A DNA stretch of 64,000 nt from Lepus europaeus (GCF_033115175.1 NC_084843.1:58568474-58632473), one strand, 5' to 3'; shown: positions 43,166 through 57,303, counted from the first letter of the stretch. Notes: a model not told the origin generated them from the sequence alone. Numbers and translations: made by a program.

Positions 43166-46100
43166 GTAAGACCTGGGAGTCCGGATCCCCTAGAGTCTTC
43201 TTTGGTCACGCAAATAATTTCTGTCCCTTCAGGGCACAGAAGGGATAGTGGTGTGGAATATGAGGCAAAGGTGGGTGGGAGTGGTGAACTCCGTAGTGTG
43301 AGTTCTGTTAAGTTTGGTACCAAGAAAAATGCAATGCTGAGGCAGGTGCAGCCTTGTGGACTCTTGCAGTGGTCGCAGTGTGCTGTGTTATTGTTGGGTT
43401 AATATGTGTGTGGTTTATACATAAAAACCCAGGAAAGAGATATGAGAAGTGGTCCATACGTCTGCTGTCTGGAGATAGCACCTGTGGGTGTTGGGAGATT
43501 TGCTGTCTGCCCCCCTCGGGGGTTTAGTGCATTGTGGTGCTATTGTTATTTTAACACTGGGAGAGACTGGTTTTCAAAATCGGGGTACATTTGACCATGT
43601 GTACTTTTTTTCTTTTAGAACTTGGTTACTACTGAAAATTCAATTATGATTAGACATAGTTAATGCAAACCCTATCAGATTTTAATGAGAGGCCAAAAGA
43701 TGGAAGTATTTGTGCTGTTACTCAGAGAAGCATCACACTCGGCAATGTCTTCTTGGGTTTCTCCATCATTTGGGGTGGTTTGCTTAGACTGGAACAACCT
43801 GAAACCATTGGTGACTAAGAAGACGAAAATGATCAGTTTATAAGAAACGTAATGTCTTCTTCTTTGGCAAACAAGGAATCATGTCTACACAAGGCCGTGG
43901 CCTGATCAATAGATGGCAGAATTTATGGTAGAAAATAAGAAGTTCCCCAAATGGAAAGGGGAAATGTTGAGTCACAGTGACACATATGTGCTGGATGTGC
44001 GTCTTTGAAGTGACTACAAGCTGTCATGCTCTTACTTCCGGGGGAAATGAGATCTTATAGATGAACTCAGAGATGTTCCACATATATTGGAAAGTTATAG
44101 AATTATTTTCTCATAATGATGAAAAACAGCAAGTAATGTTCCTGAAACTTTTCCATTAATTAGTTTATATTTGAAATAAAACATCCTTGATTGTAGGGAA
44201 CTGGCTTTACCTGGGTCTTCTAGGGGAAATCTTTAACTTGATGAAACAGTTCCCTAATGGTCATGTGTTCCAACAAGCTCAGGAGCTGTGAGGCTGGGGG
44301 TGCATTTGGCACAGTGCTTGGATGCTACTTGAGACTCCCATATCCTGTATTGGAGTGCTTGGGTTCAAGTCCCCACTCTACTTTTTTTTTTTTTAAACAT
44401 TTATTTTATTTATTTGAAAGACAGTTATGGAGAGCGGAAGAGACAGAGACAGAGAGAGAGGTCTTCCATTTACTGGTTCACTCCCTGAATAGCATCAATG
44501 GCCAGAGCTGAGCTGATCTGAAGCCAGGAGCCAGGAGCTTCTTCCAGGTCTTCCACATGGGTGTAGGGGCCAAGGTATTGACCATCCTCTGCTACTTTCC
44601 CAGGCACATTAGCAGGGAGCTGGATCAGAAGTGGGGCAGCTGGAACTTGAACTGACACTAATGTTGGTGCTGCAGGCTGAGGCTTTTTTTTTTTTTTTTT
44701 AATTTTATTTATTTGAAAGAGTTACAGAGAGAGGTAGAGACAGAGAGAGGGGTCTTCCATCTGCTGGTTCTCTCCCCAGATGGCCGCAATGGTCGGAGCT
44801 GCGTCGATCCAAAGCCGGGAGCCAGGAGCTTCTTCTGAGTCTCCCACGTGGGTGCAGGGGCCCAAGGACTTGGGCCATCTTCTGCTGCTATCCCAGGCCA
44901 TAGCAGAGAGCTGGATCGGAAGAGGAGCAGCCGGAACTAGAACCAGTGACCATATGGGATGCCGGTGCTTCAGGCCAGGGCTTTAACCCGCTCTGCTACA
45001 GTGCTGGTCCCCACTCTACTTTCAATCTAGCTTCCTGCTAATGCTACCCTGGGAGGCAGCTGCTGATGGCTGCAGTACTCGGATCCCTGACACCCACTGG
45101 GAGACCTGGATTTATTCCATGTCTCGAACTAATTCCAGATTGGTCTGATCCTGGCTGTTCTGGCATCTGGGGAGTGAGCCAATGAATGGGAGATTTCTGT
45201 CTGCCTCTGTTCTCACTGTCAAATAAAATGAAAATATAAGTATAAAAAACTTTTGAAGGCACAATGAGGTTCATATTTGTAGCACAGACTTGAGTGACCA
45301 GCTGGTGCTGAGTATGCCCCCAATCAGAGCTTTGTAAGTTTTTATATTTTCAAAATTTCCTAGAAATGTTACACTCCCCACTAAGATTCAAGAGATTATA
45401 AACCAGAATGAGGGGCCAGCACTGTGGCACAGCAGGTTAAGCATCCATCTGTGGCACTGCCATCCCTTATGGGCACCAGTTTGAGTTCCAGCTGCTCCAC
45501 TTCCGATCCAGCTCTCTGCTATGGCCTGGGAAAGTAGTAGAAGATGGCCCAAGTGCTTGGGCCCCTGCACCCACGTGGGAGACTCAGAAGAAGCTCCTGG
45601 CTCCAGCTCCTGGCTTTGGATCAGCCCTGCTCTGTCTGTCTGGGGAAAGAACCAGCAGATGGAAGACCTCTCTCTCTGCTCTCTCTCTCTCTCTCTCTCT
45701 CTGTAGCGATGCCTCTCAAGTAAATAAACGAAAATCTTAAAAAAAAAAAAAGAATGAAAGCAAACACTTTTGTTATGTAGCAAGTATTCATTAGAAAGAC
45801 ATGAAGAATGAAAGACCATTGTGAAATCGTATAAAAACACTAGCATTTAAGTCACCCTCTTCCCCCTCTTCCCCTTCCTCCTCTGTAGTAAATGGAGCTC
45901 TTTGTTGGAAAAGGAAACCAAAAAAAAGATTCAAAGAATGAACTGGAAAACTAGGGTGTTTCCAGAGAAGTGCACTGTGTCTGGGGGCTCCAGGGCGCAT
46001 GCCCACATCTGAACGTGAAGGAGGCGAGATGCCGCTGTGTGTGAGTGACAGCAGCCAGAGGCTGGCTGGGTAGAACCCTGACGCAGTGCTGTGTGGCACT

Positions 46101-46508
46101 GGATAACATGCTTCTTAAAATTTTGTTTTTAATTTTTGGTAACTTTTAAAAATTTATACTATAGTCCAAGGCGCAACAGCTTTCTCAGATAAAGAGTTCA
46201 ACAGATAAAAAGACCATGAGACAGCAGGAAAATAGGCAAGGGCTAGAAATAGTAATCAAATAAAAAGATGTTCAAATTTACCCATGTAAAGTAAATTTTT
46301 AAATAGTCACAGAATCATTAATGCCACAGCAGTATCTTTTTCCTATCAATTGGTTTGACAAATAGTTGATAGCATTCTTCTTCATTCTTTGAAAACATTT
46401 AGAAGTAGACTTTAACAAACTGTTTACTTAACCTATTGGTTTGATGAAATTCAATATTTTTTTAAGATTTATTTATTTATTATTTGAAAGGCAGAGTTAC
46501 AGAGAGGC

Positions 46509-46556
<48 letters not shown>

Positions 46557-49500
46557 CTTCCATCTGCTGGTTTACTCCCCAAATGGCCACAATGGCTGGA
46601 GCTGAGCCGATCCAAAGCCAGGAGCCAGGAGCTTCTTCCTTATCTCCCATGTGAGTGCAGAGGCCCAAGGCCTTCAGCCATCTTCTACTGCTTTCCCAGG
46701 CCATAGCAGAGAGCTGGATCGGAGGTGGAGCAGCCGGCACGCAAACCGGTGCCCACACTGCAGGTGGCATCTTTACCCGGTACACCGCAGCGCCAGCCTC
46801 CCAATAGGTTTCCGACTTGCTTTTGAGCATATTCAGAACCATCTGGGGATACTGTATTGGTTTGCTTGAGTTGCAACAACAAAGTTCCACGGACTGAGTG
46901 GCTTAAGCCACAGAGAGTTCCGGAGGCCAGGGCCCAAGATCAAGGAGTTGACAGGGTTGGTCTCCTTCTGAGGCTTTTCCCCTTTAGCTTACAGTCGGCA
47001 GCACCCACCCCCACCCCAGTCTTCCTTCCGTGATCTTCCCTCCAAGCCTCTGTGTTCTAAAGCCCTCTGGTTAGAAGATCCGGTCATACTGGGTTAGAGC
47101 AGCTCTAACGCGTTCATCTTAACTAATTACACTAGCAATGACCCTGTTTCCAAATCATGTCTCAGCGTGAGGCACTGTGGGTTTAGAACTAAACCTATGA
47201 GTCCGGGGTGGGGTGGGTGGGGTGGGGTGTGATTCAGCCCGTAACACACTCATACTTACTTTTACTATAAATCCAACCCAACTAAAGACGGGATTAAAAC
47301 CGTGGCTGCTAAACACAAGAAATGGAAATGTGCGTGAGTGGGAGACGCTGGAGTACACAGATTTTATGTCGCACTCCAGGGGATTAGTGAGGGGGCCTGC
47401 AAATTGTACATTCTTTTTTTTTAAGTTGCATTTTCTTTTATTAGCCTTTTTTATTTTAAAGATTTTATTTATTTATTTGAAAGTCAGAGTTACACAGAGA
47501 GAGGTGGGGTGGGGGTGGGGGGGTCTTCCATTCGATGGTTCACTCCCCAGATGGCCACAACGCCCTGGAACTGCGCGGATCTGAAGCCAGGAGCCAGGAG
47601 CTTCTTCCATGGACTCTTACGTGGGTGCAGGGGCCCAAAGATGGGCCATCTTCTGCTGCTTTCCCAGGCCGCAGCAGAGAGCTAGATGGGAAGTGAAGCA
47701 GCCAGGTCTCAAACCGGCGCCCATATGGGATGCCAGTGCTTCAGGCCAGGATGTTAACCCCCAATCCTACATTCTTAATGCCTCTGGTTTTCAAAGATCT
47801 CCATAAAGAAATGACAAGGAGAAGCCACGCGCAGGTGCGGCCAGGCGCGGGGTCAGCGTGTGGGCACCGTACCGCCTCCTAGATTCCACCCCTGGCTAGG
47901 ATTCCGCTGCGCGCTGTGGAGAGACGTCACCGCTGTCCTGGGTAATGAGCGGCGCTTTCCCTGGGCGGAGGAATTAGCACCAATTTACGGAGGAGAAAAC
48001 TGGCCTGACGTGCACCATCCCATTAGCTCTTTACGTCAACCTTAAAAAAAAAAAAAAAAAAAAAAAAACTGTGCTTCTTGCCCAGGGCCAAGTTACAGCT
48101 CATCCCTGGCAGAACTGCTGAGCGGGTCAAGGTCGGGATTAACTTTGTACTGCAGCTCATGGGGGAGACGTTTTCTTTGTTTAAAACCAGCAGCCTTCTT
48201 TCGACTACAGCCTTGGCTATAAAGCTGACTACAGAGGGAAGGAGAAATTGAAAGTAAACTTGGAGCTTTTTATAGCCTGTCCGACCGCGCCAGGGTGGGG
48301 GGAGCTTATCCATTTTGTGGAGCTGCTGGGGCAGTAGGAAGTAGCTCAGGCTTAGATAACGAGGCTGTTGGAGTGAATCAAAATGTTTTTCTGTTCCTCT
48401 CAGTTTCTGCTTACGTTTTTCTGACAGGCGTGTGATAAGTTTCCATTTAAGAGTTGGAAATTAGCAAACTGGCTTTGTTGGTAGCAGAATATAAAAATAG
48501 GCAGAGACTCCTGGAGAAAGTGGTTTGCTCTGACAACTTTTACTCAGAGAAAGAATTTCGGTGAAGCAGAGTGAGTGAATATGTGTGAGTAAGACGGTGC
48601 TTCCAAAGTCTGTAGGAAAATGTAATTAAAAGGATAGTTTATGTTGGTGTAAAAAATTTGAAATTCATGAAAGCTGTTTTCATAACATGTATTTTCCATG
48701 TATAATGAAAAAAATTTTGCACCTCAATTTTTTTGCAACAAAATAAAACTCAAACTTTTAATTCCAGTTTTCCATGAATTTTTTTCAAGTACACTCATGT
48801 GTTGGGGGAGCAGCGAGGGAAGGGATTCTAAATAAAAATCATTCTGGGGGCCAGTGCTGTGGCTTAAGCTACCGCCTGCAATGCCAGCATCCCACATCGA
48901 AGTGCTGGTTCAAGTCCTGGCTGCTCCACTGCTGATCCATCGCCCTGCTAATGCATCTAGGTAGGCAGCAGAAGATGGCCGAAGTGCTTGGGCCCCTGCA
49001 CCCACGTGGGAGACCAGGATAGAATTCCGGGCTTCTTGGTTCAGGCATTTGGGGAATAGATCAGCAAATGGAAGATCTTTGTCTCTCCCCCAGTCCCTAC
49101 TCCCCCATCATTCTGCCTTCCAAAGAATCTTTAAAAATAAATATTTTTAAATTTCATTACTTCCCCTGGAATTCATTACAAAACCAACCAGCAGATCCTA
49201 TATTGGGAAGGGGGGGTATTTTAAGAAAACAATATTTCTGGTTTGTTTTTGTTTTCATCTACTTGAAAGGCAGAATGACAGTGACAGAATTTTCCATCCA
49301 CTGGTCTACTCCCCAGATGGCCACAATGGCTAGGGGTAGGTCAGGCTGAAACCAGGAGCCAGGAGCTCCACCTGGGTCTCCCACATGGATGGCAGGAGCT
49401 CAAGCACTGGAGCCATCGTCTCCTGCCTCCCTGGGTGCATAGCAGGAATCTAGATTGGAAGCAGAGCAGTCAGTACTCAAACTGGCAAACTGACATGGGA

Positions 49501-52500
49501 TTCAGGCATCCCTAATGGTGGCCTCACCTGTGCACCATAATGCTAGTCTCTCACTCATTTAAAGTGCCCAATTCAATGGTTTTTAGTATATTCACAGAGT
49601 TGTGCAACCATAACCATAGTTGCTTGTAGAACATTTTTATTACCCCAAAAAAGAAGCTCCTCTTTATAAAATTCAGAAGCTGAGATTCTGAGCTTTGGGG
49701 CGATCTTATATTTTAGAAATGTTTATTACTAATTTACCACAGTTGTCTTTGTTATACTAGTGGAAAGAGAAGGTCTTTCATCAGATGCTTTCTCTTAATG
49801 CATTAGTTTTATAACACTCTTTCAGCTTGAAAGCTTGTAGAGCAGGCTGCCTGCACTTGCTGGGTCCCAGACAGTACTCATGAGCCCCCTGTGGCTGCTG
49901 AACACTTGAGTACAGAGAGTACAAAATACATGCAATCTGGAAGAGTTAGTATAAAAAATGCAACATATCCTATTAATAACTTTTATATTTATTATATGTT
50001 GAAATAACAATCTCCTGAATAGATTGTGTTAGTTAAAATGAAATTCACCTGTTTCTGTTTGCATTTTAAAATATAGCTGCTATTCTCTCTTCCTCTCTCT
50101 CATTGTCTAACTCTGCCTGTCAAAAAAAAATATATATATGGCTGCTAAAACATTGAAAATTCCACATGTGGTTGGCTTTGTTTCTTTTAGATGGTCCTGG
50201 TCTACCCATCGTAGGGTGTGAAAACATCGCCCTCTGCTGGTAGAGATGTTGGGCTTTTATTCCACCTACAAAAAAAAGCAGGTTTCTAAGCAATTCAATG
50301 TCAAACGAATATTGCTGTGGCAAAGAATAAGAAGGAGCTAAATGTATTAAATACTCAGCAGGTGCTAAGGCTTGTGCTTCAAATACTTTTATTTATTTAA
50401 ACAAGAACGCTTTGGGATATTATTATTCACACTTAAAAGATGATAAATTAAGAATCAGAGAGATGCTAAATGGTGGAACAGGAATTTAAATTCTGGTCTC
50501 TCTACAAGCTGGCTGGTGCTCCTGTTCCCACTCATCATCAGAGAAACTAACATTAGAGGAGTTCTGACCATGGTGTTAGGGACTGCTCTGAGACTCTGCT
50601 GTTTGCATCTCGTGATAGATCTACCTCTGTCCCCACTTCACAGAGAAGTGAAGTGAGTTGCTCAGGGTCATACAGCCAGGAAGGAGCAGACATTCTGAGG
50701 TCAGCTTGCCCGCCCTAGCCCTAGCCGCCAGGTAGTGACCGAGCTAAGCATCTTGATTGCTTCCCAGGTCAGAAATCGTAGGCTATGCTCAGGGGCCTTA
50801 GGGAAGATTGTGATGGAAGAGGAGTTCCTAAGGAAAGAAAGAAAGGGAGCGGAGGGGAAGCAGCCAATAGCAGAATATTTCCTTTCTTTCTACATTAGGG
50901 TATTTAACGTGTTTATATTTTCAGAAGAATGTTGTTTATTACAGCAATTTAGGAAACTAAATGAGAAAAGAATTGCTAAAGAGTCTACCCCCATAGTCCT
51001 GCTGCCTGTTTCCTCCTATTCCCCTCTGTATTGAAATGATTACACCTTCGGGCTGGCGCCCCGTGGCTTAACAGGCTAATCCTCAGCCTTGCTGCGCCGG
51101 CACACCGGGTTCTAGTCCCGGTTGGGGTGCCGGATTCTATCCCGGTTGCCCCTCTTCCAGGCCAGCTCTCTGCTATGGCCAGGGAGTACAGTGGAGGATG
51201 GCCCAAGTCCTTGGGCCCTGCACCCGCATGGGAGACCAGGAGAAGCACCTGGCTCCTGGCTTTGGATCAGCGAGATGCGCCGGCCGCAGCAGCCATTGGA
51301 GGGTGAACCAATGGCAAAAAGGAAGACCTTTCTCTCTCTCACTATCCACTCTGCCTGTCAAAAAAAAAAGAAAAAGAAAAAAAGAAAACACCACCAGGAA
51401 AGGGCTATCTGAAGACACATTAGGTCGTGGGCTACCTGTACCCTGCCTCCTGCCAAGAAAAAAAAAAAAATGATTACACCTTCAAAGGGTGCCGAGAGGT
51501 TGTCCGCTCACATTTAAGTACAGGTTTTCCCATGATGCCGAGTAGGCTGTTCCATAACAGCTACTAGTTTGCCGTTTGGTTAACATCCTCTGAGGAATGA
51601 ATGCTTCATATTTCATGAGCATTTCCTCCTGTTTTGCCTTGGGCTTTTTTTTTTTTTTTTTAAGATTTATTTATTTATTTGAAAGGCAGAGTTACAGAGA
51701 GGCAGAGGCAGAGGCGTGGGGGTGGGGAGGAGGGAGTCTTCCATCTGCTGGTTCGCTCCCCAAATGGCCACAATGGCCGGAGCTGGGCCAATTCGAGACC
51801 AGGAGCCAGGAGCCAGGAGCCAGGAGCTTCATCCAGGTCTCTCATGTGGGTGCAGGGGCCCAAGGACTTTGGCTTGCCCAGGCCATAGCAGAGAGCTGGA
51901 TCAGAAGTAGAGCAGCCAGGACTCAAACTGGCGCCCATATGGGATGCCAGCACTGCAGAGAGCGGCTTTACCCGCTATGTCACAGTGCCAGCCCCTGCAG
52001 TGGGCTTTAACGCCACCTTTCTTGCCTTGGGCCTTCCTGGGAGGTGACTCGTGGCACTTGTCTGAGTGAAGTCTGTGCTAGGGTGGGAGGAGGTGAGCCA
52101 TCTGAGGATATGAAAGATTTCTCACCGCCAGGCCTCTCTCCTGGCCGATTCGAGGCGTGAAGGATTTGTTTCATGAGCTGGAACTAAGAAAGGATTTCCT
52201 ATATAACCTTGTAGTACCAGGCTTGAAGCCTTGGCTGTAGAACCTAAATTCTAAAGAAGTGGCGAGAGACCTGGATATTCTAGCATCCTTGTCCCTCTGT
52301 GACTGGGGTGTGCTGTTCTTGTGAAACCTGAGCGCAGACAAAGAGCGTGCATTTGGATCCTGAGAGCCCTGGGGCCCTGAAGCACAAGGACCACAGCCCT
52401 GGGAATGCCTGGGCCACTGCCCAGTGCACCCTTAACCTTCCTGAGCCTGCCTCACCCCCTGGGCTGACCTGGGACTCAGAAAGGGGCTGGAATCCCACGT

Positions 52501-55500
52501 CCTCTATTCAGCACCTGTGTGGCCTCTTTTTTCCTTTGTGTAAGGTGGAGATAACAGTACAATAATAATAAGATCCGATTTGCTGTGTGCCAGGTCTGTC
52601 AAGGTCTTCAGGTGCATTTTCTCCTTCGAGTTTCGGTGACAAGTTCCGCCTGCCTTAGTTCCTTCATTGTACAGGAGAGGTTCAGAGCACTTAGGGTTTC
52701 ATAAGTAGCCAGTAGCAGAAGGGGGCCCCGCTCCAGGCAGCCGACGTAAAGCTTGGAGCTAGTTTTAACTCTCTACAGGAGTGGGGTGAAAAGGACCAAG
52801 AGTGTACGTAAAAGGCGGGCACGTAGCAGGCGCTGCTTTTATGTTAATGGTCATAAAACCTGTCCACACCTTACTCTCTGTCAAATCTAGCATCTATTTC
52901 ATTAAAAACTTCTCAGGGGCAGGGTGGGTAGAAGCTGTGGGAAGAGAGACTTACTAACCGTGTGGGTTCCTTGCTTGGCCAGGTTATCCTATGCGGAGAG
53001 CCAGGTACCAGTGGGTACGCTGCCGTCCAGACAGTAATTCGGCCAACTGCATTGATGAGAAGGGACCCGTGTTCAACCTGCTTCCGGGGGACTCCAACAG
53101 GATCCTCCCTCCGAGGACTGACCCTTTTTTGTAAGTGGATTTTCTCTGAATTTAAAGCGGCTGTCATTTTACCACCTCTGTTGACCTCTTGGCACAGGGG
53201 TGAGAGGGCCGTCCAGAGCGTTTGCCTCCAAGCCCCTCCCTAGAGTTGGAGTTCTGTTGTGTGGGGCGTGTAACACCGCACTGTGGACACTGGCCCATGA
53301 GATGTGCGGGGGTGTGTGAGTCAGCTGCGCTTTGGCAAGTTTTTTGGTGGGTGGTAGAGACAAACATTGCATACATTTTATCAACAGTATTGAAGATCAC
53401 TGGATTGGTTTATAGATGAAAACAGAGCACATTATATATTAAAATCCAGTAAGTGCGGCTAATGTTGTGGTTCAGTGGGTTCAGCTCTGGCTTGCCACTC
53501 TGGCATCCCATCTTGGAGTGTCACTTTGAGTCCTGGCTGCTTCACTTCCGATCCATCCTCCTGCTAATTAATGCACCTGGAAAGGCAGCAGAAGATGGTG
53601 CAAGTGCTCCGTCCTTGCCATGCATGTGGGACACCCAGCCGGAGTTCCTGGCTCCTGGCTTCGACCTGGCTGTTGTGGCCATCTAGGGAAGGAACCAGTG
53701 GATGGAAGATCTTGCTCGCTCTCTCTCTCTCCCTTTCAAATAAATACATAAATAAATATTTTTAAAAAATAAAATCCAATAGTAGTTTATCAAACAAAAT
53801 ATGGCATATCCATAGAATTACCTGGCCATAAAATGAGTACTGATCCATGCTACAACACAGATGAATCTTGAAAGCATGAAGCAGAGTGACAGAAACCAGA
53901 CACAAAAGCCACATAGCATGTGATTCCATTTACATGAAATAGCCAGAACAGGCAAAACCCTAGGGGCAGAAAGTAGATGGGTGGCTGCCAGGGGCTGGGG
54001 TGGGGAGGAATGAACACAACTGCTAAGGACTCTGGAGTTAGGGGGTGAGTGATGACAATGTTCTGGAATTAGATAGTGGTGACTTTGAAGAAAACAAATC
54101 ATGGAAAGAAAAACTAAATGGCCATGACTTGTAAAACAATCGAGCCTCTTCCTGGACAGGTGTCTGGCCTAGAGATTTAAGAGCCCACATCCCACTTCAG
54201 AGTGCCTGGGGTCCAGCTTCCCACCAATGCAACACTGGTGGGCAGCAGTGATGGCTCAAGTCATGGGTCCCTGCCTCCCCTGTGGGAGATAAGGATGGAG
54301 TTCCTGGCTCCTGGCTCTACCCCTGCTCCAGCACCAGTCATTGTGGGCATTTGGGGAGTGAGAAAGAGGATGGTAGCTCTGAATATCTACCTCTCTTTCA
54401 AATAAACAAACAATTTTTAAAAAAATCAAACCTGTTCTTGATCAAATAAAACTTGCTTTAAACTTGCAAAAAAGATCCAGTTGAAATTCATAAGTAACCA
54501 AAAAATTGAATTATATTGAAGTCTATTATTTCAATGAATATTAAACTTAGAAAACACATAGCAAAAACATATTCAGAAAAGGATTATCAGAAAAGTTTTA
54601 ATCTTCAGGATCAAATCTACCAAGTTGCTCTCTTCACAGCCGGGCAGATCATCAAGGCCCAAGCCAGGTCAACCCATCACCGTGGGGATCCTGGAGACCG
54701 TAAACTTCAGTGGCACACACCGCCGTGGACACGATGTCATCGCGTTCTCCAGAGTGCAACTCTGACATCCTAACCATGTTCTTACTTTCGGTCCACAGCA
54801 TTAAGTTAAAACCAATATTAGAGCATTCTCTGTTACTTTACATCATAGGTTTCCACAACAGTTCATTTAGAGCCGAACGGTTAGGGAATAGCCCAAATCC
54901 CACAAGGCAGCCCCTTCACACCAGACCTCTCCTGTCCTCCCTGCTTCTCGCTCTGACGTTCTGAGTTTCCTGCAGCACTGTGGGTGGATGGTCCTTGCTC
55001 CTGTGCTGGACCCAGGCCTCTCTGCTCTCAGAGCCATTCCTTACTTCCCCAGCCCTGCTCTGTGTGGGAGCTTGGTGGTCAACCCCTGTGCCGTGCACAT
55101 CTCGGGCTCCAGGTGTGTGGTTGGCTTTGGCCAGCAGGAGGCACAGACAGGGGATGGAGGGCTTGGGAGGAAGGAGAGCCTTGGGCGGCATCTCTGGCAG
55201 GACCATGCTTCAGCGCCCATCGGAGCCCCAGGTTCCCTGGCTTGCCTCGTTGTCCTTACTCAGCTTCGCTTCCCTCCCATCACATGTGTAAGTCATTTCC
55301 TCTGTGGTACACATTTAGGAAGGTCCCTGATTGCCAGTCCTATGGCCACCAGTCCTGTGACTGGCACCCAGCCACACACTTCTCTGGGACTTGCATTCTG
55401 CAGCTTCCTCTCCAAACTCAGCACCTCTTCCCACCAGCGTGCAGACCAACTCTGCTCTCTCCTCCCGTTGGGTAACGCTGCTCCCAGAGTCTGCGTGTGC

Positions 55501-57303
55501 TGCCGCCGCTGGCCCATCCTCTGGTGCTCCTCACAGTGACGCCTCCTGCCCATGCTTGCTGTCTGCCCCTCCCCTCCTCCCCTCTGTGGTTGCTTCCGCT
55601 CCCACCCTCCACCCGAATGCTTGTGGAGATCACTCCTGGTTGACACATCATGGGGGGCTTCTCTATTTTTGGTTTCCTTGACCTCTGGCCACCCCTGCTT
55701 TGAAAGGCTTTCTTCCCTGGGCTTCCATGGCCCCAACCTAGCCCAGGCTTCTTGGAACTTGCCTGGCTGCTCTTTCTCCTCTATCCAATAGTTACCATGC
55801 TGTTGTGGTCCTGGCTTCGTTATCCTGTGTTTCTCTGGGTGACCTGTTCCACCTGTTCTGTGGCTTGCTTGCTTTCTTTTTTGTTGTTGTTGTTGTTAAT
55901 ATTTGTTTGTTTATTTGAAAGGCAGAGTTACAGAGAGGCAGAGAGAGAGAGAGAGAATCTTCCTTCCACTGTTTCACTCCCCAAATGGCCACAATGGCCA
56001 GAGCTGGGCCAATCCAAAGCCGGGAGCCAGGAGCTTCTTCTGGGTTTCCCACCTGGGTGCAGGAGCCCAAGGACTTGAGCCATCTTCTACTGCTTTCCCA
56101 GGCCATAGCAGAGAGCTGGATGAGAAGTAGAGCAGCCAGGACTCGAACCGGCACTTATATGGGATGCTGGCACTGCCAGTGGTGGCTTTACCCACTACGC
56201 CACAGCGCCAGCCCTCTGTTCTGTGGTTTTAATGCCACCCCTGTGTCAGTAACTACCAAAGCTGTGCTTATAGCTCTGCTTCCCCCCGCTAAGGAGGAAT
56301 GTCACCCCCATGACATCCATCTATTCCATTGCTCTGCACCACCTACTAATGTTCTGATTTATATTTGCTTGTTTTATGTCTGTGTTCCCCACTAAGTTAT
56401 AAACTTCATGAGCAGAGACCTCATCTATCTGTCTCTGTTCCATCCCAGGCACTCTTACCTGGGACCAGACGTTCAACAGATTTATTGAATGAAGACTCTG
56501 ATCGATCGAATGGGCCATGGTTTATTATTTCTGGGGAGAAAACGGCCCCTACAGAGGCTGTGACACTCAGCTTCCAGTGCTTATGCTCTGTTGCCCTGCC
56601 CTGTTCTGCTGCGGGGTCGTGCCCATTGCCCTGGTGCCCTGGTGCTCACTGGCCTCCTGCCCCCCCAGCCTCCACTCAGACACAGAAGTCCCCACACGCA
56701 GCCGTCCTCAGCCATGGGTGCAGGCTGGAGGCAGAGTAATCTGTGGATATTTGGGTGGAGGAAATTGAATGTTATGCTAGTAAATATAATGCTTAACTGG
56801 TTATGAAGAATTTCTCAAGAGTAAGCCTTATTGAGGCCGGCACCGTGGCTCACTTGGCTAATCCTCCACCTGCGGCGCCGGTACCCCGGGTTCTAGTCCC
56901 AGTCGGGGCGCCGGATTCTGTCCTGGTTGCTCCTCTTCCAGTCCAGCTCTCTGCTGTGAAGGCAGTGGAGGATGTCCCAAGTGCTTGGGCCCTTCACCCG
57001 CATGGGAGACCAGGAGAAGCACCTGGCTCCTGGTTTCTGATCGGTGCTGCGCACCGGCCGTAGCGGCCATTGGGGGGTGAACCAATGGAAAAGGAAGACC
57101 TTTCTCTCCGTCTCTCTCTCTCTCACTAACTCTGCCTGTCAAAAAAAAAAAAAAAAAAAAAAAAAGTGAACCTTATTGCAGTTCTGTAAATTACAGGTTG
57201 GACATCCTTAATCTAGAAGCCCTAATTCCAAAATATGAAACCCTTTTTTTTAAGATTTATTTACTTATTTGAAAGTCACACACACACACAAACACACACA
57301 CAC

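Larger units (their letters stand above)
44290..45250 (+). repeat. Old sense C-SINE hosting two antisense copies
   Basis: Pieces 44290-44384 and 45009-45250. CCCCACTCTACTTT is duplicated at 44371-44384 and 45009-45022 around the insert. Confidence 0.87.
43166..52982 (+). other. SRGN: SRGN intron 1
   Basis: A GT-AG, phase 1 intron of 9.8 kb. The first 1.1 kb (to about 44,290) is repeat-poor, AT-rich DNA with no open frame I trust. The rest holds nine or so C-SINEs, an MLT2-like LTR, a palindromic MITE-like element, an old L1 fragment, a MER33-like transposon and MIRs. About 51,997-52,520 and 52,745-52,980 show no feature I can name. Confidence 0.9.

Noticed and set aside
46432..46807. CCTATTGG and CCAATAGG around a SINE as its target duplication
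   Set aside because: They are inverted, not direct, copies, so they cannot be a target-site duplication; coincidence is likely.
54984..55539. Two overlapping + strand frames of 163 and 183 codons in SRGN intron 2
   Set aside because: They overlap in different frames, match no family I know and lie in GC-rich, partly L2-like DNA. A chance effect is more likely.
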